Positions 23,991 to 36,279 of a DNA stretch of 64,000 bases are shown here, piece by piece. The notes beneath the pieces are model-generated. The model had not been told where the DNA came from, did not search any database, and saw nothing but the letters and a program-made list of their open reading frames with translations. Position 1 is the first letter of the stretch. Every line of letters starts with the position of its first letter. The position numbers and the translations under genes are program-made. The stretch comes from Azolla caroliniana (Eukaryota > Polypodiophyta): contig JBHGNT010000005.1 of assembly GCA_043228905.1 (NCBI GenBank), positions 3,968,001-4,032,000 of the forward strand, written 5' to 3'.

Positions 23991-26955
23991 ACAAACAAAT
24001 GGGTGCAGACTTTAATCATTGTATATATCTAAAAAGGAGCCCCAATTTTGGTCTTCTTCTTAGTTTGTTGGATGGTCGGATGGATGGAGGATGGTAATTA
24101 GAATTCCTTCATATCCACATCTGCATTATTAATTGTCTAGTTGATTCAAAGCATGTCGAAGAAAAACCACACGAGGATAGGGACCTTGGTGAAATTAGGG
24201 CCCACTTCTTCGACGAAACATACTCTTCGAATTCAATTCATTTGCATCACATTCACCTAACTATTCCAAACATCAACAATGTAAGAGGAGCGACTTGCAA
24301 CAAGAATACCTAACTTTTTTTTTTGAATTCCTTTTTGTTTTGTTTGTAAACCAAACTTTCACATATGTTGTCAGGATATGAAGTCACATCTATACAAGTA
24401 GATACAAATTGGAGTATGTGAAACAATGTCAACGGATTCATATTAAATTCATTACGAAAAGACACAAAGCAATCAAAAATCAAAGGAATTGGCATGGAAT
24501 ACCCCCCAACTAATGGAATCTCTACATGGAAATGTTTCAATACCCTAAAGTGTAAAGAAAAATATATATGTACCCACATGCAACCTGAGCTCATTATTGA
24601 TCATAGTATAATTGCTATATCATATCGGTAGAATAGACCGCCTTATTATATCCCAACTATTTTTTTACACTTGTAAACTACAAAGAAAAACACAACTCCT
24701 CACATGGTGGGTGGTTCGGTGCCACTATGGCTTCTTATTTAATTGCATTTTCTTTACAATATGAAGATTGAAACATTCACTAAGGCTTGTTGTCACATGG
24801 GTTCTACATGTTGACCCCATAGGGTCGCTACGTATTATGTCCTTGTGTACTCGCATCATCGGCCAAATTGCTTGAAATCAAAGACCCACAATTTAGATGA
24901 TACCACTAAATTAGCTTCCTTTAAAAGGAGTCAATAAGAAAGGTGTATTCAATATGGCATCCAAGTTTTTAAATATATTAACTAGAAAGTTCTAATTAAT
25001 GTTTACTTTATGAAGACAACTTCCAAGAGAACTATTACCAATGTCATGATTATGCTTCATCTGATTTTCATCACTAATTTTGGTACAATTCAGATCAGGC
25101 CCTAAAGGTTATCAACGGTCACTAGTATAAGAAAGTTATAGACCTCTCAAATGCATACAATCAAGACATACATACATCACACAAATGTACATGTATGTGT
25201 GTGTGTCCATGAACCATCATTAAAGAAATTTCATGTTCAAGAATAAGATCCATTGGTCACACCTTGACCTCTCTTTTTCCTCTTTTGAGCTCATCTTTTC
25301 TCTCCTTTCTTTCTTCAGCTTGGCATCCCTCTTCTTTCTTCTTTCTTTTTGAGATTGAGAAGGCCAATCAATATCATAGAAACTTGCCCGCTTAACTATT
25401 TTGAATTGACTGCAATGTCTAGAGACTCCTAGCAATTGGCAACCATTTGGTTTGGTTTGAGGGGCTCAAATTTAAACTGTTTAAAGACTTTAAACTACAA
25501 CTGTTTAAAGCAACCCATTTCATGGATTTCCAACCTCAAACCAAACAGTTTTCTAGTTCAATGCGAACAAATATTTTCTGTTAAATTTCACAAAATATTT
25601 TTTAACAAAGAGTTCTCCAACCAAAAGCCACCTACTCATAATGTGAGAAAAGAAGAGAATACTGGAGCCCTAATGTTATAACTTACTATGTTAGAAGGCT
25701 ATAGCTCTCAACTTTTTAAAGTCTGATTCATTTCAGATAAAAATTTCACAAAACACTAACCCTAAAGTGTGAAGCCTTTTAACTTGTGGTATAAAGATGC
25801 CATTCAAATTGTAAATCATTAACCCGATAAAGGCTTAAACTGAATCCTTGATCTCGAAGATAAATCAAACTGTTGGCAAATTCTAAATCTGAATTGAACC
25901 AAAAGAAACTGTTTGAACCATTAGGCCATTGCGCCGCAGTTTATTTTGATTTATTCTATTGTGATGCCACCCAAATGTTGACAGCCACACAAAGTGGAAC
26001 AAAAGAAATCCATGCTAATACAGACCGGAACAAATATAGATCAGAATGAGTGATAAAAAATGGATTGCAGTGATATCTATCAATGATATGTTTCTGAATG
26101 GAGATTTTGATTTATTTTAAAGCAATGCTGGTGTTTATTATGACCAATATTTATTCCCTGAATGGAATTTCTATACATTTGGAAAGCGTTTGATTCCCTA
26201 AAGTGAGATTATTGCACAATAGCTAAGTGGCAAGCATGGTAAAAAATATTTAAATTATATATTTGCTAATGAGATCCTTCCGCCTACCTTTTCCCAAGGA
26301 TAGGAAAGGATAGCTTCCACAAAAATGTTCAAATCTGAATTTGATTGGGAGGATTCACGACTCTGGTTTAATTTCCAAAGCTATCTGATATTTTTTCCAG
26401 AAAGATTTATACGGAAATGACTTACACGAAATATTTAAATAGGGTTATCTTATCCCCAAGTTAAAATATAAACAAAAGTTTCTCCAGGCACAGTTACATG
26501 AACCATTGTCAATGAAGCAAGAAAAGGACATCCAAACACCCCATATTGATGAATGAGAGTAAGGTGAAGAGTGGTAAAAAAACCCATAAATTATTCTGAA
26601 GTCAACCTCCAACCTCAAGTTGTTCTTGGATTGTTTATGGACGCTATAATTCAAAACATGTGACAATTCAAAAACATTGAATGGAATCAGACTAGACAGC
26701 AAAAAATGGGCAAAAAGGGAATTTGCTTAGTGATGAATTGCAAGAAACTCCTCAAATACAGAGGAAGTTCACTACCAACTGAGCAACCAAACCATAGAGA
26801 TAAATTAAAAGAATATGAAAAAGGGATAAATAACCATACAAATGCTAATGTTAATATAGCCAGAGGGAGACAGGAGATATTATGAACCTGAACAATGGTT
26901 TAGGGTACACGGCCAACATATAAAATTGGGGTTTCCTTCTATGAAGAAAATGACA
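23991..26955. other. Gene-free stretch between convergent genes
   Basis: Lies between the 3' ends of the plus-strand kinase and the minus-strand SH3P gene, so both 3' UTRs are here. No further gene is supported. Around 25443-25555 a GGTTTGAGG / CCTCAAACC inverted pair with two AACTGTTTAAAG copies hints at a decayed fold-back element. Otherwise it is featureless AT-rich sequence. Confidence 0.5.
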
Positions 26956-27098
26956 TCAGAAGAACTCCACTAGCTTACTTCCAGGTATCTGCTCCCGAGG
27001 TTCCACATATGCTGATGGGAACCATCCAGCCTTGCCTTTACACTCTCCTTCTGACCACCCAGATTGTGAAACCTGTGATTAAGAATCAAGTCAAAATG

Positions 27099-27129
<31 letters not shown>

Positions 27130-27300
27130 AAATAATGGCTTTCATTACGAAAGAAAAACACCACCGTAACTAACTACAGTATAGAACCCTTCTATCTATC
27201 TAGGGATCTAAAGACTACTACGACTCCAAACTCAATGCCACCCTATACACCAATTCAAATGGAGAATATGATGATATGTGATGATATGTGACCTTGCAGA

Positions 27301-27359
<59 letters not shown>

Positions 27360-30300
27360 AACACCACCGTGACTAATTTACAACAAAGTATAGAACCCTT
27401 CTTGGGATCTAAATACCACTACTACGACTACAAACTCAATCCCACCCTACACTTGCAGAGCTCTTGCTCTCCCACATGGTATTCACTCTCCCACATGTTA
27501 AAATACATCTACCTATCTATTACTGCCTGTTGGGTTGTTGATTTACCCTGTAGCATCAAAGTCATAAAATTGAGAGAATCCAATTTCGATCCTTGCAATG
27601 AACCCAGCCCTGCCCTATATATACACCATCTTCATTCTCCTGCAGATAGTGATGATATATCTATCTCAAGCACATAGATATACACATTCCTCAAGAGCAT
27701 ATGTGATGATATATCTATCTCAAGCACATTGATATACACATTCCTCAAGAGCATGGATATCTGTCTCTCTATATATCCTTAGCCAAACGCTTGAATAATA
27801 ACCAGGGGATTTGATGAAGGTTTACTAATTTATTCATATTCATTTTTATTTTAGTTTGTTATTCTCCAAGATGTAATTTCTTGTTTAGTCTCATAGCCCT
27901 TTTTGGCTTCTTAAGAGAAATTAACACATCATTCTTTCATATATTTATGTAATGTATCTCAGGAAATCCTCGTTGTAATTACATATTTTGATTTAACTCA
28001 TAGATGTATGTTCATGTCCAGCCAATACTTTCGATGTTTGATCTTGCATCAGTCATTCTATTAATGATGATTATCAGAGTTCATCTATGTAAGGATTCTA
28101 ACAGTCAACTTCCACTAAGATTTAGTGGTTTTGACTTCAATCCTTAACAGAAAACTATTAAAACATTATCTCACATAGTCATCATGTTTAAGTAGAACAT
28201 CATTTCCTGTTAAAATATTTTTGAAACTTTAAACTTCCATTTGTATATCGAATTTGACCTTCGTGACAGTCTTCACATTTTTATTAATTATAAAATTTAT
28301 TATGCACGCATATATGTAAAGAGTCTTTCCCAAGGAATGAGCTTAGAGAGTTACAACATTATCCCATAGACTTTGCATCCATAGGGGGAGGGTAGTCATA
28401 GGTGTAATGTTCATTTGTTTAGACGTGCTTACTTGGGGGCTATCATACTGTAATATCTGAGTCGTCAGCTTTTTTGGACTAACCTAATGTGTGTCATTGG
28501 GTACCCCACACATGATTGGTCAGGTAGATGTCATTACATGGCCTAGGTCCTATAAATAGGGGATACTCTCCTTGGTCAGGAGGAGCCCCATGAGTGGTTC
28601 CGACGAAGCTCTCTCTAATGAGGACTAGTCATCTACCAAGGTCCTGACGTGGAGATCCTGGCTGGTATGGGACAGATCGGGATTCCTTGTCTGCGCTGTC
28701 AACTCTGGCGTGGGGGCGGATGGGTGGTAACACGTATTTTCAGTATGATTGTGTCCCTTATGTCTTTATGTGAGGATTAATGATCTTGGTTATTACAAAT
28801 GGTGTGTTAGAAACATTCGTTTTTTTTCTTGTATTTGACAAAGATGAAGAAGATAAAAACAATTTTACTGATAGCATACTGCTCTGGTGTTTCTGAATTA
28901 TAAAGGTACAAACAAGGTGACAGCACACATATTTCTGGATACTAAGCAATTAGAAATCATCCATATATTTTTGGAATCCTTTTTCAGATACATAGAGATT
29001 AAAAAACGCACCTGGCGAACAACAACAATGTCACCAACAGATAAATATAATTCCCCTTCTGCTTCACCATCAAATGCATGCATAACCTGCAACAAGATCA
29101 TGATGCTTTTATGTTTTTACCATTCACCTAGTTTGCCTTTGATATCTTGGTATGTTTGAGAGTTAACAAACCTCAGCTAAGTACATATTTGACCTTCTGT
29201 TTTCTCCATCAATTACCAGACCTTCCAATGAATTAGAAAGATTGTTTTCTTCTTTCAATGGCACAACCATCTCAGTGACATTTACCAGTTTGTCAGTGTT
29301 TTCTTTCTTTGTGGGTGGTAATGAGTCATTTTTCTGACGTTCTGACACAATCTGTTAATATATACATAACAGGAAATAATAAATAATATTTTGCTACAGC
29401 TTATATATCAATTCAGAGATGATTAATACGTACATGTGCCTGTATCTGGTCCAATAATTCTGCAGCTCGTCGATGATATGACCGTTCATTTTCCACCTGA
29501 AAACAAATTCTGAAATGAAGATCGAGTAATAAAATGCTGTTGCCATGAGAGATATTTTCATTCACATTAGATAATAAATGGAAAAAAACTATTTCTCGAG
29601 ACTCTCAGTCCAAATTTAAGAATAGAATGGACTAACTAGCTAACCAACACAATAAGACGTTGGAGGGTAAGGCGCTGTTGTTGGGTATCCACAGCTATCA
29701 TTGAAGCTGAGGCCTCTTTTCCCAGCACTGCCATGGATGATGTGATTTCCTGAATCTTTGCTTCTGCAATTTGAACTTTCAAAGCATTGTCTGCACCACC
29801 TCCGGCCTCCCGCAAACGCGCTTGACGCTTTGCCAATTCAGCAGCCTGCGAAGAATTACCCCAAGTTTTTCTTTATTCATATGTTTTAGGAAAAAACTTT
29901 GAAATAAACCCTTTTTGCTATTGTCCCAACATGTTTTTGTCAACCTCTCTCATATGTTTTCAGAAAAACTTCAAAATAACCCTTGGTTTTTCTATATTCC
30001 ACCACTTTTTGTACTGTCTCAAAAGCCCTTATCAACTGGCCTCTCACACAATTTGATGTATACTTTGAATACATATACAACCCTTTTTCTCAATTGTGTG
30101 CTATTTGAGCTGTTCAAATTTTCTTCTCTCTTTCAAGGGTTTATCAAGGTCATTTGAGGAAATAAAGAAAAATTAAGAGATGTTTTTCCTCCATCTTTTT
30201 AAGGGATTATGAGAGACATTATTGATTATTATTATAGAACTGCTGGTCTGTGGATTCATGTAGAACCCCTCGTGTAGAGGCTTTCTATAGTTCAAAACAG

Positions 30301-32946
30301 AAATTTTTAAGACACGAATCATACAGAAGGCCTAAAGTCAACCCCCTACCAAGCATTGCAGAACCAAGAGATTTTACATAAATAATCTATAAGAAATTAT
30401 TTAACTTAATATCAAACAGATGCAAAATCCAATGTAGTGGTTACCAATCTATAGATGGTCAAGGAATAGCTAGGCGTATGCAAGATCTGTTTCTTTACCG
30501 AATTTCTTTTGTAAAAGACTATGTTTTTTGCATTGGAAAATATGGTTTTTATCAAAATATGATAAAAGGCCAAAAATAATTCCTCATGTGCAGAAACCTC
30601 CATTTATATGTGATGGAAGATAACCTTGATCATATAACTTAATATGGCTACAAGCTGCTTCATTTTCATTTACCAATGCAATTGTTTCCATAAACTTATA
30701 ATGACAACATTCACAAACCTACAAAGTAAAATCTCATGTGAACTTTACCTCATACCAATGCAAACGCAGTTTGTATCATCCTAACTCATTTCAGGAATAT
30801 AAGCAGAGTATCTGGTCAGAATCCAGGTTACAATTTCATGTAACCCGCCTTTGGTTGCTATTATCCTCACAATTAAACATGCTCATTCACAATGTGCCCA
30901 AATGTTAATGTCTCTCCTTTGCTACTCTATCTCAGTCATAAACCATTCCTATTTCATGAAACTTAAGAGACATGCAGAGAAAAAGGTGAACTTAGCATGG
31001 TTCAGCTACTCCCCAGCAAGAAACAGAATCATTAACCATTGCAGCCAAGTCACAACAGTGTTAAAAAGAGCTTTCGCATAACATCATGAAAGAAACTTGT
31101 GATTAGATTACAAGGCTTAAGCTTATTTGGAGATCAATTAAAAAAATTTCACTAATAACTTGAGTTGTGTGAATGAGATGGCATAACATGATGAAAAGGC
31201 CATGCACTGAAGGTAAATTTAAAAGAAGATTCTTGCAGTCATGCATAATCTCCTAAATGGGTTCAGTAGCATTTCTGAAATGAGGAAACAGGAAACAACA
31301 AAGCAACAAAGCACGTCCCTGATTGCTTGGTTTGTTTTGGTTTTTTCATTAGAGAGGCATAGAACTAACATTCTCATTCTGCATTTCAGCAAGTGATTTA
31401 CGCAACTATGCTCTCAAGTATAATTCAGTCTAAAAACTCTTTTAAAACATCATCCTGTAATTTCTAACCTTGAGATTTGCTTACAAGACAAAATTAAATT
31501 TACGCTGTTCAATTTTTGGAGTAAATTACTACTTCTATGAACAACATAAACTTCACCAGCAGAAATACAAAAATGCAAGTGTTGGCTAGTACTAATAACC
31601 TGTGCTTCTACATCTTGCCTCATTTGGCCATATCGCTGTACCAAATGGCGAGCATCCTCCAATGCAGCTCCATTCACCATTGCTTTCAATGGTTCTATGA
31701 CCTAGATGTCGAGCAATAAATGAAGAAAAAATAGTGTTGTTATTCTTGAAATGTTTCTTTTCTATTTGGAAATGGGTGAACATTAGCAAATACATGAAAC
31801 TTAAAAAAGGATTACACGATCTGTTGAATCATTATTTCTCTAGTGGCTAACCTGACTGCTTAGAGAATTGAAGAGAATCTCTCGCTCCCTCTCGAGGGTA
31901 GCCCGATGTGTGCCATAATAAAATAGAGATTTTCCAAGTAAACCTCGAGTACCATGACTCTCCGAAGCATATTTGCAGATGTCATCACAAAGTTTATTTA
32001 CTGCCAAATGGAAACTGATGTGACATTCATACAAGTTGAATGACATAACAACCATAACAAATTCTACTCACAAAATGAATGCATGAATACGATGGTATAA
32101 TAATAACTCTTTTATTTCTAAAACATTAATATTGTGGTTTCAAGCATAGAAGTGATAGGTTTAATATTATACTCATTGTGAAAACAATCATGCTCTGGTC
32201 TTCCAGTAAAGCAGCTACCACTTAATACTATTACCATTTCATGCTTAGAATATGGCTTTACAAGTTTCAGTTCCCATAAACGAGGGAAAAAAACAATTGC
32301 AGGGCCGTGTAAAAGGCATAGCTAGCTAAAGTTCATATAAGAAGAGCAGTTCAGTGTTTTCAACTTGAATTAATTGCATCAAACAATCTCAACTTCCATA
32401 ACCCAGGTGGTCAAAAATTGTAGGAATGCCTTATGTAAGAGCCATTCCAAGAAAAGTATATGTAACTAGACCACTCATGAGTACTTGTAAAAATGGAAGC
32501 TATCAAAACTAACTCTCCCCTAATGATTTACATAGCCTATAAAAGGTGAAATGCGAACAAAAGTACAATGTAACTAGAGCAAATGATTCAACCAGACACT
32601 TTGATGCAAAGACAAACAGAAGTAAACCTCTCACAATCTCTTACCTACTTCAATCTGTCGTGTTCCAGTGAGTATGGAATTCTCCACATCTTTCACAATG
32701 TCTCTTTGAAAATGCTGCCATTTTCAAAACTTGAGTACATTAAGACCAACATTAGAACAGAGAATTATCTAAAACAATAATAAAAACCTTAGGATATTAT
32801 TACAGATGGAAAGACCTTAGTAATCCTGGTAGAATTGTAAAGGTTCTCCAATTGATGATGTCGTTGAAGCTCCGCTTCATCTGTGATGATGACATCACTA
32901 GAGCCGTGATGATTGAGCGAAAATTGTCGCACAACAGCCTAAAGAA

Positions 32947-32981
<35 letters not shown>

Positions 32982-33547
32982 AGAAAGAAAAGCCAGATCT
33001 CAGTGATGGTATGACTAGAATGAGAGGCAAGATCTGGCAAAATTATGATAAAAAAAGAACAGCAAATCTGATGTAAAAGGAGGGACATGAGTAAAACGAA
33101 TGGCAAAATGTATGAGTAAATGAATGGCAAAATGTGGTACGGATGTGAAAAATATGAAAGGCAACAAATATACAGAAATTAACTTGAAAAAAACAAAATC
33201 TGATGCATATATGAACCAAAAAGAAAGAAAAGCAAAACCTTTTCTTAATGCAGATAGATATGAACAAAAACTAAAGGCAAATATCTGATACAGATATGAG
33301 CTAAGAAAGGGAAGGCAAGATCGGATGCAGACAGGAGTTGAAAACAAAAAAAGGAGGAAAATTAACACGAAATTTGGATCCTGAAACGGCAGAAAAGATA
33401 TGAACATCTGATGAGAGGAAAAAAGGAAATGGAGCAAAAGGAAAAAACTAAAAGAAACGACAATACAATAGATTACATAAGGAGAACCTGTTGCTGCTTC
33501 GCAACTTGCTCGCGTAGTCTGGTGGCATGTTTCCGGAAGGCATCCAT
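26956..33547 (-). CDS. SH3P-type BAR and SH3 domain trafficking protein
   Basis: Ten exons in consistent phase (33488-33547, 32816-32938, 32645-32714, 31852-32000, 31600-31701, 29645-29845, 29434-29496, 29172-29351, 29012-29086, 26956-27072) give 379 aa, close to the size of Arabidopsis SH3P2 and SH3P3. The start MDAFRKHATRLREQVAKQQQ, the PLKAMVNGAALEDARHLVQR block and the LGKEA...QQQRLTLQRL block are hallmarks of the family's BAR-like coiled-coil region (about residues 1-260). A C-terminal SH3 domain (about 318-373) carries AFDGEAEGELYLSVGD and SGWSEGECKGKAGWFP. Family members bind membranes and act in clathrin-coated vesicle traffic, cell-plate formation and autophagosome formation. The sequence favours the SH3P1/SH3P3 side over SH3P2 (RHHQLENLY, LHI-like region). 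Introns 5 (1.75 kb) and 9 (1.94 kb) are the longest; intron 9 holds a probable solo LTR and local duplications. Confidence 0.93.
27099..27453. repeat. Duplicated TC tract plus 97-bp segment in SH3P intron 9
   Basis: A TC tract followed by a segment starting AAAAACACCACCGT occurs twice: tract 27099-27124 with segment 27154-27250, and tract 27303-27356 with segment 27357-27453. The segments share AGTATAGAACCCTTCT and CAAACTCAAT blocks and differ by substitutions and a short indel. The repeat period is about 203 bp. Confidence 0.9.
27651..27758. repeat. Tandem 54-bp duplication in SH3P intron 9
   Basis: GATGATATATCTATCTCAAG begins at 27651 and again at 27705. The two units are nearly identical, with one clear substitution, which suggests recent replication slippage or unequal exchange. 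Confidence 0.9.
28450..28732 (+). mobile_element. Probable solo LTR inside SH3P intron 9
   Basis: A segment of about 280 bp begins TGTAATATCTGAGTCGTCAG and ends near GGTGGTAACA, so it has TG...CA limits. It contains a TATA box (TATAAATAGG at 28551-28560) followed by more GC-rich sequence. That composition breaks sharply with the AT-rich intron and is typical of a plant LTR promoter with its transcribed R/U5 part. No internal retrotransposon region follows and I could not confirm a target-site duplication, so the limits are tentative. Its promoter would point opposite to the host gene. Confidence 0.45.
32949..32978 (-). repeat. TC tract serving as polypyrimidine tract
   Basis: On the coding (minus) strand this about 30-nt TC repeat ends some 10 nt before the exon 2 acceptor (AG at 32940-32939) of the SH3P gene. 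It occupies the place where the polypyrimidine tract must be. Confidence 0.8.
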
Positions 33548-33995
33548 CCTTTTGATGTGGCTGATCACGATGAAGAAGAAGAAGACGAGGATGATGATGA
33601 TGATGACGATACAGAGGAAGATGAGGATGATTATCAGGAAAATGCGGATGAAATGCTAAAACAGAAAAGTCGAACGTTTCAATGCTTGCCTTCCTCCTTC
33701 TTCCTCTTCAACCCTCCCTTTGTTCCAACTGTGTACGGCTATGGAATGAACGCTGAGGGATCGAACTCAAAGCCTCCATACATCCAACAGAAGAAGAAGT
33801 CCCTCTCCTCTCCATCTCAATTCTCACTGATCCACTGTGCGACATATAAAATGTTAATAGAACCATTAAGAAGTAGTAACTTTTTTCCCTGAGAGAATCC
33901 GAACGCGCGCAAGAGAGGAAGCAGAGTAATGTATGAAAGCATAGTGGAGGGAAAGAGTGGAAAATAGAGAACCTTTTACTGATTTACCATAGCTA

Positions 33996-34036
<41 letters not shown>

Positions 34037-34386
34037 AAGCTTTTTCTTACCAGCAAGGCAATTTGCTTTCCCTGGCTGAGCAGCTTAAGCTCGATCCACA
34101 CAAAACCACATCATTTCATTTTCAATGTGGGGGTGCTATGGTGATGTTAAGATAGAAATGTACATGGAGACTAGACCTAATGGCCAAGGCCCAACACTGT
34201 GTTGAGACACCCCCGGAACTTTACAGTACCCTATCCAACCCCGGTACCCTACACCTCCTCTCCAGAACACTCTTGCGTTCCATTTTTGTCGGGCATTATC
34301 CGTTTGCCTCTTTAGACTCCCCGATCTGACCCAAAATACCCCATTCTGTGCAAGCCCATTCTAATGCACCGCCAACCTAATGCATT

Positions 34387-34421
<35 letters not shown>

Positions 34422-36279
34422 CCCAGGTGTACACTCGATTCGATGTCAACATGAAAACGCATACTCATGATCCATGCACAAATCACGAGCTTGCATAAAA
34501 TGCATGAGTTTGTTTGACACATTGCTTCTCAAGGATGGGTCCTACATAAGGATCGAAAGCAAACAAAAAACCATGTTCATGTGGCACAAATCATGATCAC
34601 GTGAAATGTTGGGTAAACGACATTCTATTCATAAACACAAGAATTATGTGATGTGTTGCCACTTAAGCTACCTCCATATATTGAGTGCCCATAATGAACT
34701 CAACAAGTTCATGTTCCTCAAAATCCAGAATTTGGTGACCAACTTCTTATCTTGCTTGTTGGGGCTTGACAAAACTTTATTCAATCAATACGCAAGGACA
34801 TTGTGATATTCGAGAATGAGAACCTAGCCCATTTCCAAAATCTTTCAATTAGTCAATCAAGTATCGACAATGGACGATTACTATATGGATGCTTAGTTTT
34901 GGTGGTTATGTAAATCATATCTATGAATCTCAAAGGGAACAATAAACATCACTCACGGTCTATTTGAGTATAAAAAGAAATATTTACTCCAACACATCCA
35001 TACCACATGTGTTATCAAAATGATCCTTTAAATTATACGCATAATGCTTTTGGCATTGCCTTTTAAGGGGTGATGTTGTAAAAATACAAACAATTTCCAC
35101 ATTGCCATGTTTTAAAATAACAATAGTTTAAAAGAAAATACTTGATCAATAAAATATTTTCGTAAGATCTTCTTAAAAGTGTAATGGTATACAAAAAAGG
35201 ATCTAGCAGCCTAAATGCAATCCTAACTTGTAATGCCAAGTTATTGGGAGCACAATAAATAGAGAGCATGATCTCAACCTAAAACTTTGTATCATGCAAA
35301 ATGTGTTGGTATCAATGTCAACGTTTGTAAAGGCAAATTAGTGGGTACAAGTTGTGCGCACAATCTCCTAAGCTATGCTTACTAACTATGCTTATACATC
35401 ACTATAATTATGAAGAGTTTCGATACAACCCATTTCCCAAGGTTCGTTCACATGTGCAATATCACCATCATGATACACAAAGTTTATCATTAGAACGCTT
35501 CATCACCTTTTAGAACCTTAATATGCTTCTTCCATTCATTTATATGCATGCTAAATGCTGTCTTACACAGTCATCCTAAGCACTAACTAGTCACACCGTA
35601 AACAATTGAATGCATGTGACCACACTCTAGAAATTCTGTTATTTTTGTTTACAGAAATCCTGCAAGTTTGCAGGGCCGTTTCTCTACATCATGCCATTTG
35701 TGCATTGCTATAAAAATAGAGGATACAATATCTGTTTGATTCACATATTTTCTGGGTATATATGAGTGGCGAGGTCGTAGATCATACATTTACCTACTAA
35801 ACTCTCTCATCATGCATAATTATGGTAATGTCACAAAAACGATCCAGTAAAACAGCTTAAAAGAATTGATATAGCACCATCAAGACTAGTCATAAACAGA
35901 TTTTGTCAATAAAGGAGCAGATGCATATCTGTACATTATCGAGTCAGCTGTATGAGCAAATATTAAAAGGAAAAAAAAAATTGTGTTTTGAAAATTTATG
36001 GAGGGATTAGGCCTAATAATCTCTGATACCCTCATTATGGGAGGCATTAATAATCTTGACATTGTTACTGAAAGTTATAACTCCACCCCGACGATGCCAA
36101 AAAATCACTAGAGCTCCAACACATTACCTTTATAAAGTCTCTGATATTACAGAGTATTGTTGATGAAAATCGATATGGGAATTATAAGGCAAACCCGTAA
36201 GTGGGCTGGAAATCTTGAAATCAGGTAAGCCCAATATTGATCTAAATTGTTACTAACCTGTCAATGAAAGATCTTGAGC
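33548..36279. other. SH3P 5' region and spacer to the TRM gene
   Basis: Directly upstream of the SH3P start (33547) the plus strand reads GAAGAAG and GATGAT repeats, so the coding strand is CT rich, consistent with a leader. TC microsatellites lie at 33999-34034 and 34389-34416. From about 34450 to 36279 I see no supported gene; the 3' UTR of the minus-strand TRM gene should lie just below 36280. Confidence 0.5.

Noticed and set aside
25443-25555. Possible second fold-back element (GGTTTGAGG / CCTCAAACC)
   Set aside because: The inverted match is only about 12 bp and neither clear termini nor a target-site duplication was found.
33015-33437. 140-codon Phe/Leu/Ser-rich minus-strand frame
   Set aside because: It lies inside SH3P intron 1, has no conserved motif and reflects pyrimidine-rich composition.
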